From Hallerella sp963652365 (lineage in GTDB: Bacteria > Fibrobacterota > Fibrobacteria > Fibrobacterales > Fibrobacteraceae), in contig CAVJTH010000020.1 in the NCBI GenBank assembly GCA_963652365.1, positions 1-42,795 on the forward strand: DNA of 42,795 bases, written 5' to 3'. Under the pieces are notes generated by a model, which did no database searches, had not been told where the DNA came from, and saw only the letters and a list, made by a program, of their open reading frames with translations. Positions within the stretch are counted from its first letter, which is position 1; each line of letters starts with the position of its first letter. A program made the translations under genes and the position numbers. Below are positions 9,145 through 18,000 of the stretch, piece after piece.

Positions 9145-10650
9145 CTAAAATTTAAAACTTTTTTGGTAGGATATATCCCAGTCGATCCCGGCGACCCCCC
9201 AAAAGTCCACCCCGTTTTCGCCTTCGACGTGATCCAGATTGCGGTATTTGCGGATTCCCGCGCCGAGACGCGCCCGAAGGCCGTAGGGGAAGGCAATCCG
9301 GTAGGCAAAATCGGCGACGTATTGCCGCTCCACGATTCCCGAGAGTGGCCGCTTCGCGGAAAGCGCTTCGTCGTAATCCGCATAGAGCTCCTTGTCGCCC
9401 TGCCTGAGCCAGGCGAGTTCCACGTTCCACCGGTGCCGCCCGAGCGTCCATTCCACCGTAAGCCACAGATCCTTTGCGTCCGGACCGCGCCGATATCCCA
9501 GCGGATAATCGACAAAGAACATGTCCGCGAAATCCGGATCGGACTGCGAGCGATAGTTGGAGCGATACATGCGGCGGCTCGAATACTTGAGCAGCGGGAG
9601 CCTTTCGTTCCCCGCGGCCGGGTCCGTGAGAACCGCGTCCAGGCGAAAGCCGAACGTACCGAACCTGTCCGTCTCGATCGTCTGGCGATAGCCGACCAGA
9701 TGGCTCAAGATGTTCCGCGTCGAATTCTTTCCGGTTTCTCCGACCGGGCTCTTGATGTCGTCGATTCCCAGCTGGTAGTAGAAGCTCGATCCGTGAATCG
9801 GGCGAAGTCCCAGTTCGAGCGTGGCGTTCGCCTTCGTGTATCCCGTCGCATAGTTGTCGTGCCAGAACATGAACGGGTTGATGGTCCGGAATTCGATCTG
9901 CTTGCCGCCGACGACGGACTGCTCGATCACGTAGAACCAGACGCGCTGCAAATCCACGCCCAGACGGTGATAGACGAGCGTCTTGTAGGGTTCCGCATAG
10001 ACGCGGTTCCGCTGGTTGTCTATCTGCAGATTCGACTGTTTCCAGACTTCGGTCGAGGAATCGACTTCGCCGCCAGGCGTGGAAGGCGTGCCGTGCAAGT
10101 GCGCATTCAACGAGCTGACGAAAAAGTCGTAGCGGAAAATTCCCGGCGAAAAGTTCCAGAGAATCGCGTCGTGATAGGGCGCGCCGCCGAGAGCGAGCGT
10201 GTTGGGCGAAGGCCCCATGTCCGGCTTGAAGCGCCCTGCCTGGACAAATCCCGCACCGTATTCCCACTTGGCAAATCCCTTGACGGGAACGTTGATGTCG
10301 AGGTTGTCGGGCAGGTAGGTCGTGTTCGTCGAAAGGTCGTCCTCGTACCACGCTTCGATATCCTTCCTGAGCGGCAAGTCGAAATAGACGGAGAAACCGC
10401 GATAGCGTCCGCCGAAGTACAGTTCGAACATCGGATCGATGGTTTCGTATTGGCGTCCCGTTTCCAGCGGAATCTGCAGCCCGCGCCAGTTTGCACCGTA
10501 GCGATCGACCGTGTCCGCGGCGAAGGTTCCCGCCTTGGGCGCACCGTAAAATCCGAGAGCGACCCTGGAACCGACAAAGACGGCCGTTTCCGAAAAGGCC
10601 GAAACGGACAGAATGGCAAACGAGAGAGCTATCGATCTTGCAAGCCGCAC
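9145..10650 (-). CDS. Wzi-like outer-membrane beta-barrel (capsule assembly)
   Basis: About 501 residues with a cleavable signal peptide (VRLARSIALSFAILSVSAFS), then a tyrosine- and tryptophan-rich chain of alternating strands ending in a C-terminal phenylalanine, as outer-membrane barrels do. The block AGRFKPDMGPSPNTLAL followed by APYHD resembles the family signature of Wzi capsule-assembly proteins, which hold surface polysaccharide on the outer membrane. Its position as first gene of the polysaccharide operon fits. The start chosen is GTG at 10650, which places the signal peptide at the N-terminus; a frame start at 10692 would add an unlikely extension. A TATATT box ends nine bases upstream of the GTG. 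Confidence 0.6.
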   Translation of the reverse strand: MRLARSIALSFAILSVSAFSETAVFVGSRVALGFYGAPKAGTFAADTVDRYGANWRGLQIPLETGRQYETIDPMFELYFGGRYRGFSVYFDLPLRKDIEAWYEDDLSTNTTYLPDNLDINVPVKGFAKWEYGAGFVQAGRFKPDMGPSPNTLALGGAPYHDAILWNFSPGIFRYDFFVSSLNAHLHGTPSTPGGEVDSSTEVWKQSNLQIDNQRNRVYAEPYKTLVYHRLGVDLQRVWFYVIEQSVVGGKQIEFRTINPFMFWHDNYATGYTKANATLELGLRPIHGSSFYYQLGIDDIKSPVGETGKNSTRNILSHLVGYRQTIETDRFGTFGFRLDAVLTDPAAGNERLPLLKYSSRRMYRSNYRSQSDPDFADMFFVDYPLGYRRGPDAKDLWLTVEWTLGRHRWNVELAWLRQGDKELYADYDEALSAKRPLSGIVERQYVADFAYRIAFPYGLRARLGAGIRKYRNLDHVEGENGVDFWGVAGIDWDISYQKSFKF

Positions 10651-10658
10651 GGTTTCAA

Positions 10659-10664
10659 AATATA
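10659..10664 (-). promoter_or_regulatory. -10-like TATATT for the polysaccharide operon
   Basis: TATATT lies eight bases before the GTG at 10650, with no Shine-Dalgarno sequence between. Transcription would begin at or within one or two bases of the start codon. No convincing -35 element is visible. Confidence 0.5.
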
Positions 10665-10707
10665 GACAGTTTTCGAAAAAGGAAAATTCCAACCGCCAAG
10701 CTCTCGC

Positions 10708-11157
10708 CTAAGCTCTGGTACCCCAGGTCATCTCCGCATACGGAAGCTCTTCGAAGCCGGCTTTTCGATAGACGCGAACGGCCGGGGCGTTCTCCCTTTC
10801 CACTTCCAGGCGGAGCAGGCAGCCGGAGAATTCTTCCTTGACGAATTCCAGGAAGGCGCTCCCGATTCCCGTGCCGCGAAACGAGTCCTTCACGTAGATG
10901 TCCTCAATCCAGACGGTTCTCCTCCCGAATTCCGTCGAATAGCCGAACGCGAGCATCGCATAGCCCGCGACGACTCCGTCCGATAAAAGGACATAGCCCG
11001 TCGCGAACGGAGAATCGCCCACGCACTCTTCCACGTCCCGGCGAAAGATTTTCTCGGAGCCGTTTGTGAAGACAGCGGGAGAAGCGTAAAAAGTCCGCAT
11101 CATCGAAACGACCTGTTCCTCGTCCCCGCGGACCATTTTTCGAATCCGAACCGTCAT
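10708..11157 (-). CDS. GNAT family N-acetyltransferase
   Basis: A 149-residue single-domain GNAT acetyltransferase. The acetyl-CoA-binding motif appears as DSFRGTGIGSAFLEF near residues 90-105, preceded by the strand WIEDIYVKD and followed by ENAPAVRVYRKAGFEE, the usual motif B region. The length is typical. It is the last gene of a run of overlapping or closely spaced genes (CNNM/CBS protein, nudC, metallophosphatase), 21 bases after the phosphatase stop. The acceptor (small amine, peptide or antibiotic) cannot be predicted. Confidence 0.87.
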   Translation of the reverse strand: MTVRIRKMVRGDEEQVVSMMRTFYASPAVFTNGSEKIFRRDVEECVGDSPFATGYVLLSDGVVAGYAMLAFGYSTEFGRRTVWIEDIYVKDSFRGTGIGSAFLEFVKEEFSGCLLRLEVERENAPAVRVYRKAGFEELPYAEMTWGTRA

Positions 11158-11178
11158 CCGAAACCTCCAGGAAGCGCG

Positions 11179-12093
11179 TTACACATAGACAAAGTTCTTC
11201 TCGTCGAGCTGCGGATTGCCATCGTATCGGTAAGCGGCAAGGACCCCGGTGCCGCGGCAAGAAGCGACGCTGTAATCCAGACAGCAGATGTTCGAGCGAA
11301 AAAGCTTCGGCAAGCCTTCGAGCCAGTAATGCCCAAAGAAATCGGGACGTTCCCGTTCGCCGTAAAAGGCGCGCGACAGGATCCTTGGCGAAAGGTTCTG
11401 CGCCGGGATCCTGATGCCGGGCTGGAAAGCCAGATCGCGAAGCGTCTTCCCGGCGGGATCTTCCCACCACTTGATGCGCGCGCGAACGCGACGTACGCCT
11501 TCGCTGTCAAAGTAGAAAGCGCCATTTTCCAGGGAGACTTCCGGCCCCTGGACCGTATCCGAAACGGCCTTTCGAAGCCTTCCTTTCCGAAAGATCCGGA
11601 AAAGGTTTTCCGACGAGCCGATCGTCTCGCAATGTTCACGGCGAAGAACCTGGATGTTTTCTTCGCAAAAGCAGGCGTGCTGCGCCCGGAACGTCGGCGT
11701 TTCCAGAAACAGGGGAAGCGTCAGGAACCATTTCAGCACGTCGAAGAATTCGCTTTGGGAATGCTGGTAGGATTCGAGCGTCTTCGCGTGAATCAGAATC
11801 TTGTGGATGCTGTGCTCCCGAAGATAGCCGCCCTCCCGCTTCCGCTGCCAAAAGCACAAGGCGTTGAATTCGTGATTTCCGAGAAGCGCCTGCGCCGAGC
11901 CACAATCCACCATGCGACGGACAATGCTCACCGTTCCGCGAACATCCGGACCGCGGTCGATGTAATCGCCCAGAAAGACTGCCGTATTTTCCGGATGGCG
12001 ATACGCACCGTTACTTTGTACGTATCCCAGCTTTTCGAGAAGGGCTTCCAGCCGTTCCCGATGCCCGTGGATGTCGCCGATGAAGTCTATCAA
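11179..12093 (-). CDS. Calcineurin-like metallophosphatase (PPP/Ap4A hydrolase type)
   Basis: About 304 residues with the phosphoesterase metal-binding signatures in order: GDIHG at residues 6-10, GDYIDRGP near 41-48, and GNHEFN near 72-77. This belongs to the group with PrpE-type Ap4A hydrolases and bacterial PPP phosphatases; the histidine-containing C-terminal half is less standard. The start chosen is TTG at 12093 because it overlaps the nudC stop (TTGA) and is preceded by AAGGAAGG; a longer frame running upstream would read through nudC in another phase. Coupling with nudC suggests joint action on nucleotide-type pyrophosphates, which is an inference. Confidence 0.82.
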   Translation of the reverse strand: MIDFIGDIHGHRERLEALLEKLGYVQSNGAYRHPENTAVFLGDYIDRGPDVRGTVSIVRRMVDCGSAQALLGNHEFNALCFWQRKREGGYLREHSIHKILIHAKTLESYQHSQSEFFDVLKWFLTLPLFLETPTFRAQHACFCEENIQVLRREHCETIGSSENLFRIFRKGRLRKAVSDTVQGPEVSLENGAFYFDSEGVRRVRARIKWWEDPAGKTLRDLAFQPGIRIPAQNLSPRILSRAFYGERERPDFFGHYWLEGLPKLFRSNICCLDYSVASCRGTGVLAAYRYDGNPQLDEKNFVYV

Positions 12094-12926
12094 AGCGTTC
12101 CTTCCTTGAAGCGTCGAATCATCGTACCGGAAACGCTGAGACGCCCCGTATATTCTCCGATTTCTTCGCGGGGAACCCACTTGGCAAAGGAAAGTTCCGA
12201 CTCCTGCACGGTGATTTCCGGAGAACCGCAAAGCCTTGCCGTAAAGCCCGCGATGAGCGAATTGGAAAACGGCCACGGTTCGCTTGCCACATACCGAATG
12301 TCCTGGATGGAAATTCCCGTTTCTTCCCGAACTTCCCGCGCGGCGGCCTGTTCGAGCGATTCTCCGATATCCACGAAACCCGAAATCAGGTAGGGCTTCG
12401 GATCGGGATTGTTCAGGTTGCGCGCCATCAGAAGCTTGTCTTCCCACGTGACGGAAACGATGACGACCGGGCAGATCTTCGGATAGACGGTCGCTCCGCA
12501 ATGTGCGCAGACAAAGGCCCGTTCGTCGGATTTTCGAGACATCGGGCTTCCGCAATGTCCGCAAAAACGGTTCGACTGTTCCCAGCGCGAAACGTGCGCA
12601 GCGACCGCTCCGCCAAACGCGAGCGGCAGTTCGGGCATCGTGCGAAAGAACCGATTTCCCGTGAATTCAAGTTCGCAGGATCCAAGCGCGAAGTTCCTGT
12701 CCGCCGAAAAGAAGGCCCGGTCGTCAATGGAAAAGAGATAGTGCAAGGATTCGGAGATTTTCGGGCATATGCGTTCCGAATCCGCGACGGTCGGAATGCA
12801 GAAGGACGTTCCCGACTTTTTCAGCAGGACTTTCGTCCCCTCCGTATAGACGACAAAATCCGAAGGCTTCGGCTTCTGGACACGAAACTCGTTATGCATG
12901 ACATGCGGCGCGATTTCATACATCAT
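12090..12926 (-). CDS. nudC: NADH pyrophosphatase / NAD-cap decapping Nudix hydrolase
   Basis: A 278-residue NudC that cleaves NAD(H), or the NAD cap on RNA, to NMN and AMP. A four-cysteine zinc ribbon (CGHCG then CAHCG) precedes the Nudix box, which fits G-x5-E-x7-REVREETGI exactly. The NudC hallmark SEPWPFSNS follows (SQPWPFPxS in the family). It is soluble, of usual length, and zinc- and magnesium-dependent by family knowledge. The start overlaps the upstream gene by four bases (ATGA). It lies in the cluster CNNM/CBS protein - nudC - metallophosphatase - GNAT. Confidence 0.95.
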   Translation of the reverse strand: MMYEIAPHVMHNEFRVQKPKPSDFVVYTEGTKVLLKKSGTSFCIPTVADSERICPKISESLHYLFSIDDRAFFSADRNFALGSCELEFTGNRFFRTMPELPLAFGGAVAAHVSRWEQSNRFCGHCGSPMSRKSDERAFVCAHCGATVYPKICPVVIVSVTWEDKLLMARNLNNPDPKPYLISGFVDIGESLEQAAAREVREETGISIQDIRYVASEPWPFSNSLIAGFTARLCGSPEITVQESELSFAKWVPREEIGEYTGRLSVSGTMIRRFKEGTL

Positions 12927-13993
12927 ACGCGAGCGTTCTCCCGCCTGTGTTCCTTGAGAAAGGCCAGCGCACGACTCTTGCGACGAGCGTGTTCCTGCAG
13001 ATCGACCGCGACATCGAACTCATCGACGATTTCCCTTCCGAGAATCTCTTCGAGAACGTCTTCTAGCGAGGCGAGGCCGGCAATGCAGCCATATTCATCG
13101 ACGACGGCGACGATATGTCCGCGCTGTTTCAGAAATCGGAGAAGCAGCTTGTCGAGCGACAGGCTGTCCGGGACAAACTGGATCGGACGCATCAGCTTTT
13201 TCAGAGGCACGTCTCGCTTTCCTTCCGCGACCAGGTTATAGACGTCGCGCCGAAGCACGAGCCCGACCCACTTTTCCCTGTCCGTGGGGTCGTAAAGCGG
13301 AATCCGGGAAAAAGGCCAATTGGGATTCTTGTCCAGTTCCGCGCCAATCGTACTGTCGAGAGGGAGCGTAAAGGCCACCTGGCGCGGCGTCATGATCTTT
13401 CGGACAAGAACCGATTTCAGGGAAAGGATGTTCTTGATGACCGCCGCCTGCTGCCTGTCGAGAACTTCGTCGCGAAGCCCCAGGTTGACCAGGCTGTTGA
13501 TGTCCTCGACGCTCACTTCCGGGTCTTCGTTGCCGCTCCTTGTCCAGCGCTTCGTGATAAACAGGCAAAGCTGGATAAGGCCGGTGTAGGACAGGAGAAT
13601 CGTGATGTAGTACATCGGAACGGCGCAGATCGGGCCGACGCGCTTTGCCTGCTTGACGCCAATCGTCTTTGGCGAAATTTCCCCGAAAAGAAGAATCAAG
13701 ATGGACATGACAATCGGAAGGATCACCTGGACGGTCGTGCTGAAATGCGCGACGGCAAAGGATGTCGCCAGATAGACGCCAAGCGTGTTGGCGACCGTGT
13801 TGAAAATCAGGACCGACGCGATGTATCGATCGATATTGTTCTTGACATGCGCGATGTAGCGCGCCGTAAAGGCGCCCTTCTTGACGAGGGTTTCCACTCC
13901 GGACGCCGGAAAGCTGTAAAAGGCAGCCTCGGTAAAGGAGCAGAACGCGGAACAGGCAAGGCAAAAGAGCGTGGCGAAAATCGTAAGCAGCAT
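12923..13993 (-). CDS. CNNM/CBS-pair membrane protein (hemolysin C / CorB-like)
   Basis: About 356 residues. The N-terminal half is a DUF21/CNNM domain with four hydrophobic segments and the conserved GEISPKTIGV. The C-terminal half holds two CBS motifs (KIMTPRQVAFTLP, and VVDEYGCIAGLASLEDVLEEILG). The family handles Mg2+ or other divalent metals, or senses nucleotides. The usual CorC_HlyC C-terminal domain is absent or very short. The start chosen is the ATG at 13993, where the first hydrophobic helix begins; the frame extends 37 codons upstream into lpxB, but a TATTTT box sits six bases before 13993 and no Shine-Dalgarno is present. Confidence 0.87.
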   Translation of the reverse strand: MLLTIFATLFCLACSAFCSFTEAAFYSFPASGVETLVKKGAFTARYIAHVKNNIDRYIASVLIFNTVANTLGVYLATSFAVAHFSTTVQVILPIVMSILILLFGEISPKTIGVKQAKRVGPICAVPMYYITILLSYTGLIQLCLFITKRWTRSGNEDPEVSVEDINSLVNLGLRDEVLDRQQAAVIKNILSLKSVLVRKIMTPRQVAFTLPLDSTIGAELDKNPNWPFSRIPLYDPTDREKWVGLVLRRDVYNLVAEGKRDVPLKKLMRPIQFVPDSLSLDKLLLRFLKQRGHIVAVVDEYGCIAGLASLEDVLEEILGREIVDEFDVAVDLQEHARRKSRALAFLKEHRRENARV

Positions 13994-13999
13994 AGCGTA

Positions 14000-14005
14000 A
14001 AAATA
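14000..14005 (-). promoter_or_regulatory. -10-like TATTTT, probable leaderless start
   Basis: TATTTT is followed after only six bases by the ATG at 13993. It lies in the gap after lpxB and should give the CNNM/CBS-nudC group its own promoter, with the mRNA starting at or very near the ATG. Confidence 0.5.
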
Positions 14006-14045
14006 GGAATTGGATTTCAGGGAAAACAGGAGCGCAGGCGAAAAA

Positions 14046-15086
14046 TCAGACGCCGGAGCGAGACGAACCTTGCGAATCGAACGCGCGGAGAACCGCCGCC
14101 GCATGCCTTTCGCAACTGGAAAGCGAGCACTTCACCAGTTCGCAAAGCACAGGAGGATTTCCGCAGCGTTCCCGTTCGATATTCGGAATCGTCAGGAATT
14201 TCGTGCGGAGAAAGAGCCTTCCAAGGAGATATGTCAACGGATCGATTCGAGACGCCGCGACGCAAAAGGCCTTGGCCTTGAACGCTTCCACGATCGCCGT
14301 CCCGGGGCCCGCGACGACAAGCCTTGCGCGACCCAGCAGGGAAAAACGCTCTCTGGAACTAGCCGGCGAAAGAACGACGGGAAAATCCGCGGGCAAGCTT
14401 TTTTTCAGGAACTTTTCGGTGCCGATTCGCGACGCGACAAATCTTGCAGTCAAATTTTCATCTTTTAATTTGTACGCAATTCTCGTGTAAAGATTCAAGT
14501 TGCGGCGAATCTGGGAAACGCGGCTTCCCGGATAGAGCAGGGCGACGTTTTCCCGAGGCTGTGGCAAGGCGTCCCCTTCGAACGAGTCAAACGGATGCGA
14601 AATCTTCCGGACTGTCAGCCCGCGCTTTCGGTAAGCGTCGCATTCCACATCGAACATCGCCCGGATTTCCACGTTCGAACGCGCCTTCGGCGTCAAGAAA
14701 TGCCGAATCCGTCCGGGCTTCCACGCCCAGATCTGCGGAGGCTCCACGTAGATGACGCGCCTATCGAGCCCGAGCGCCTGTTTCATCAGCTTGACGTTGA
14801 ATCCCGGATAATCGATCGCGACGAGTCCACGACAGTTCCTGTCACGCAGCAGTTCGCTCAGCGTCAAGAAATGCCTCTTCAGCTTTCCGATGCGAGACAA
14901 GGCGTCCAAGAATCCGTTGACAGGCAATTCGTCGAACGGGACAACCGCTTTCAGACCGGCGTTCTGCATCCGGTAGCCACCGGAGCCAATCGCATCCAGA
15001 CTCTTTTCGGAAATTTCCCGAACAAGGGGTTCGCCCAGAATGTCTCCGGAATCCTCTCCTGCGCAAAACAGCCAAAAGGGGCGCAC
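14046..15086 (-). CDS. lpxB: Lipid-A-disaccharide synthase
   Basis: About 346 residues of the GT19 family, which condenses UDP-diacylglucosamine with lipid X to form the lipid A disaccharide at the inner membrane. Landmarks are AGEDSGDILGEPLV at the N-terminus, AIDYPGFNVKLMK, YPGSRVSQIRRN and VVAGPGTAIVEAF. The start chosen is GTG at 15086 (TTG at 15089 is equally possible), just after the dnaE stop with AAGGG upstream; the frame extends further but overlaps dnaE. Its presence shows the cell makes lipopolysaccharide. It is probably cotranscribed with dnaE. Confidence 0.92.
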   Translation of the reverse strand: MRPFWLFCAGEDSGDILGEPLVREISEKSLDAIGSGGYRMQNAGLKAVVPFDELPVNGFLDALSRIGKLKRHFLTLSELLRDRNCRGLVAIDYPGFNVKLMKQALGLDRRVIYVEPPQIWAWKPGRIRHFLTPKARSNVEIRAMFDVECDAYRKRGLTVRKISHPFDSFEGDALPQPRENVALLYPGSRVSQIRRNLNLYTRIAYKLKDENLTARFVASRIGTEKFLKKSLPADFPVVLSPASSRERFSLLGRARLVVAGPGTAIVEAFKAKAFCVAASRIDPLTYLLGRLFLRTKFLTIPNIERERCGNPPVLCELVKCSLSSCERHAAAVLRAFDSQGSSRSGV

Positions 15087-15091
15087 CAAGA

Positions 15092-18000
15092 TCAGCCCTT
15101 GACTTTTGACGACACCCAGACGTTCGCCGCTCCGAATTCCTTCTGCAGCCATTCGAAGATGTCTGGCGTGTAGGCGATCTTGATGACCTGAGCCCGCAGC
15201 GTGTGCGCATGTCCCGAAAGGGTTTCCACGTGAAAGACGACTTCCGCGGCATGTTCTCCGGGGAGAGCCTGCGCCATTTCGAGCCTTTCGAGAATCGCGT
15301 CCATGCGTTCCTCGACAAGCTCCATCGAAGAGACGGTCACATGGATAAAGTTCACGAGGCGTGCCCGAACCTCGTCCATGGAAAATGCCTTATCGACGAT
15401 GATTTGCAGCTTCGACGGGTCCTGGTTTTGCGGCGTGAGCTTTCCGCGGACGATGACCCGGTCGTCTTCGCCAAAGTGGTCGCGGCAACGCTCCCAGGAA
15501 TCCGGCGGAAAGAAAATCGATATTTCGCCCTGGAAATCCTGCAACATGCCGGAGCCCATCGTTTTCGTCTCGTCCTTCTTGCTCTGGAACGACCGCAGGC
15601 CCGTGATGATTCCGCCGACGCAGACGGTCGCCTTGGGATTTTTCGAAACGATTTCGTCGAGTTCGCTTTCCGCCAGGCTGTTCGTGGTGAAGCCGCGAAG
15701 TTCCGGGCGACATTCGTCGAGAGGATGCGCGGAAAGATACAGTCCAAGAACGTCGCGTTCCTTGTTCAGAAGTTCCATTAGTCCCCACGGCTGCGCTTCT
15801 TCGTAGGTTTCATCCATTCGCGCTTCGGATTTTTCTCCGCCGCCCATCAAGTCGAACAGGGAAGTCTGTCCGGCATCCTGCTCCCTGCGATGACGGTTCG
15901 CGACTTCTATCGCCTTTTCGACGCTCGCCATGAGCGTTGGCCGGTTGGGGGTCGTCGGAGACATCTTGTCGAAGGCTCCCGCCATGACGAGACTTTCGAG
16001 AGCCTTTCGGTTTAGCGGAGGGCGCTTTTCCTGTTGGGCTGTCTGGTAATCGCCGACCCGCTTGCAGAGATCGAAGAGCGTTTTGTAGGGACCGTGGGCT
16101 TCGCGTTCCGCGACGACATCCTCGATGACGGGAAGTCCGACGTTCCGGACTCCCGCGAGGCCGTAAAGAATCTGGCCGTTCCTGTTCGCCGAAAAGACGC
16201 CGAGCGACGTGTTGATATCCGGAGGCAGCACCTCGATTCCCATCCGCTTGCATTCCTGGACGATCGTCACGATGTCTTCCGTCTTTCCCATCTTGGACGT
16301 CATCGAAGCGGCCATGTATTCCGGGCCGAAATGAGTCTTCAGGTAGGCGGTCTGGTAGGCGACATAGGCGTAAGCCGCCGCGTGGCTCTTGTTGAACGCG
16401 TATCCGCAAAACGGAAGCACCGCGTCCCAGACCTTCTGGATCATCGCCTTGTCGTAGCCGTGCGAAATGCACTTTTCCTTGAATTCCGGTTCGAGCTTCG
16501 CCATCTTTTCCGGCATTTTCTTCGCCATGATTCGGCGGATGTTGTCTGCGCCGCCGAGCGTATAGCCGCCGAGAATCTGCGCAAGCTGCATCACCTGTTC
16601 CTGATAGACGATGACCCCGTAGGTTTCCCCGAGGACAGGCTCCAGGTCCTTGTGGTAGCAGTCGATCTGCTCCGTGCCGAGCTTCCGCGCGATAAAGTGC
16701 GGAATCTGTTCGATAGGTCCCGGACGGTAGAGCGCGTTCATCGCGATGAGGTCGCTGATTCGCGACGGCTTCAGTTCGCGCAGGTACTTCTGCATTCCCG
16801 GAGATTCGAACTGGAAGACCGCCGTCGTCATTCCCTTGCCGAGAAGCGCGAACGTTTCCTTGTCGTCCGTCGGAACCTTGTCCATGTCCAGCTCGATGCC
16901 ATGCGTTTTCTTTACCATGTTCACCGTGTCCTGGATGATGGACAAGTTGACGAGACCGAGAAAGTCCATCTTGAGGAGCCCGATCGTTTCGGAATAATGC
17001 TTGTCGTACATCACGACAGGCGTGTCCGCGGGAGCCGCCCGATAAAGAGGCGCCAAGTTGTAGATAGGGGTCGGCGTGATGACGACACCGCAGGCATGTA
17101 CGCCGGTCTGGCGCGGAAGATCTTCCAGGCGAAGCGCGATATCCCAGAGTTCCCGGTAGGATTCGCGACTGTTGATGAACGCTTGCAGCGGAGCCGGATC
17201 GTAGTCCGGAGCGACAGGCGCGCCTTTTTCCGTCTTTCCCGTCCACGCTTCGGCAAGGCTGAAGTTCAGGACCCGTTGCGGAAAGAGCTTGATGATGGCG
17301 CCCGCTTCGCGATAGTCGATGCCGAGAACGCGCGCAACGTCCTTGATGACGGCCTTGGACTTGAGCATTCCGTAGGTGATGATCTGGCCGACGCAATCCG
17401 CTCCGTATTTTTGCGTCACGTAGTCGATGACGCGACCGCGATCCCTGTCCGCGATGTCCGTGTCGATATCCGGCATGGAAACGCGCTCCGGGTTGAGGAA
17501 GCGTTCAAAGAGAAGCCCGAACTTGAGCGGGTCGATGTTCGTGATGCCGATGATGTAGGTGACGATGGAACCCGCGGCGGATCCGCGCCCCGGTCCCACG
17601 GGGATTCCGTGCTCTCTCGACCAGTTGATGAAATCCCACACGATGAGCAGGTAGCCGGCAACGTTCATGTTGCGGATGCAGTTCAGCTCCTTATAGACGC
17701 GATCGCTCACCTCCGTCCCGCGCTGCGGATACGGAAGCTTCTCGTCGGGATAGCGCCTTTCGAGACGCTCCCGGCAAAGATGAATCAGGTAGGCGTCCGC
17801 ATCGCCGCCTTTGCGGCAAAGCTTGTCGCGTTCCATGATCTTCTCGACCGCTTCCCTGTCTTCGGCGGTAAAGGCTTCGACAGTCTTGTCCTCGTGCCTT
17901 TTCAAGTACTCCTTCGAGGCCTTTTCGAACGCGCCCGGATATTCCTTCGCGAATTCCTCGTCCATCACCCGATAGATTTCTCGATATTCCTCGGATTCCA

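Noticed and set aside
7942..10665. 907-codon open frame on the plus strand
   Set aside because: It is antisense to the UDP-glucose dehydrogenase and Wzi-like genes, whose protein motifs are clear. GC-rich codon use with few TTA, CTA and TCA codons leaves the antisense frame open.
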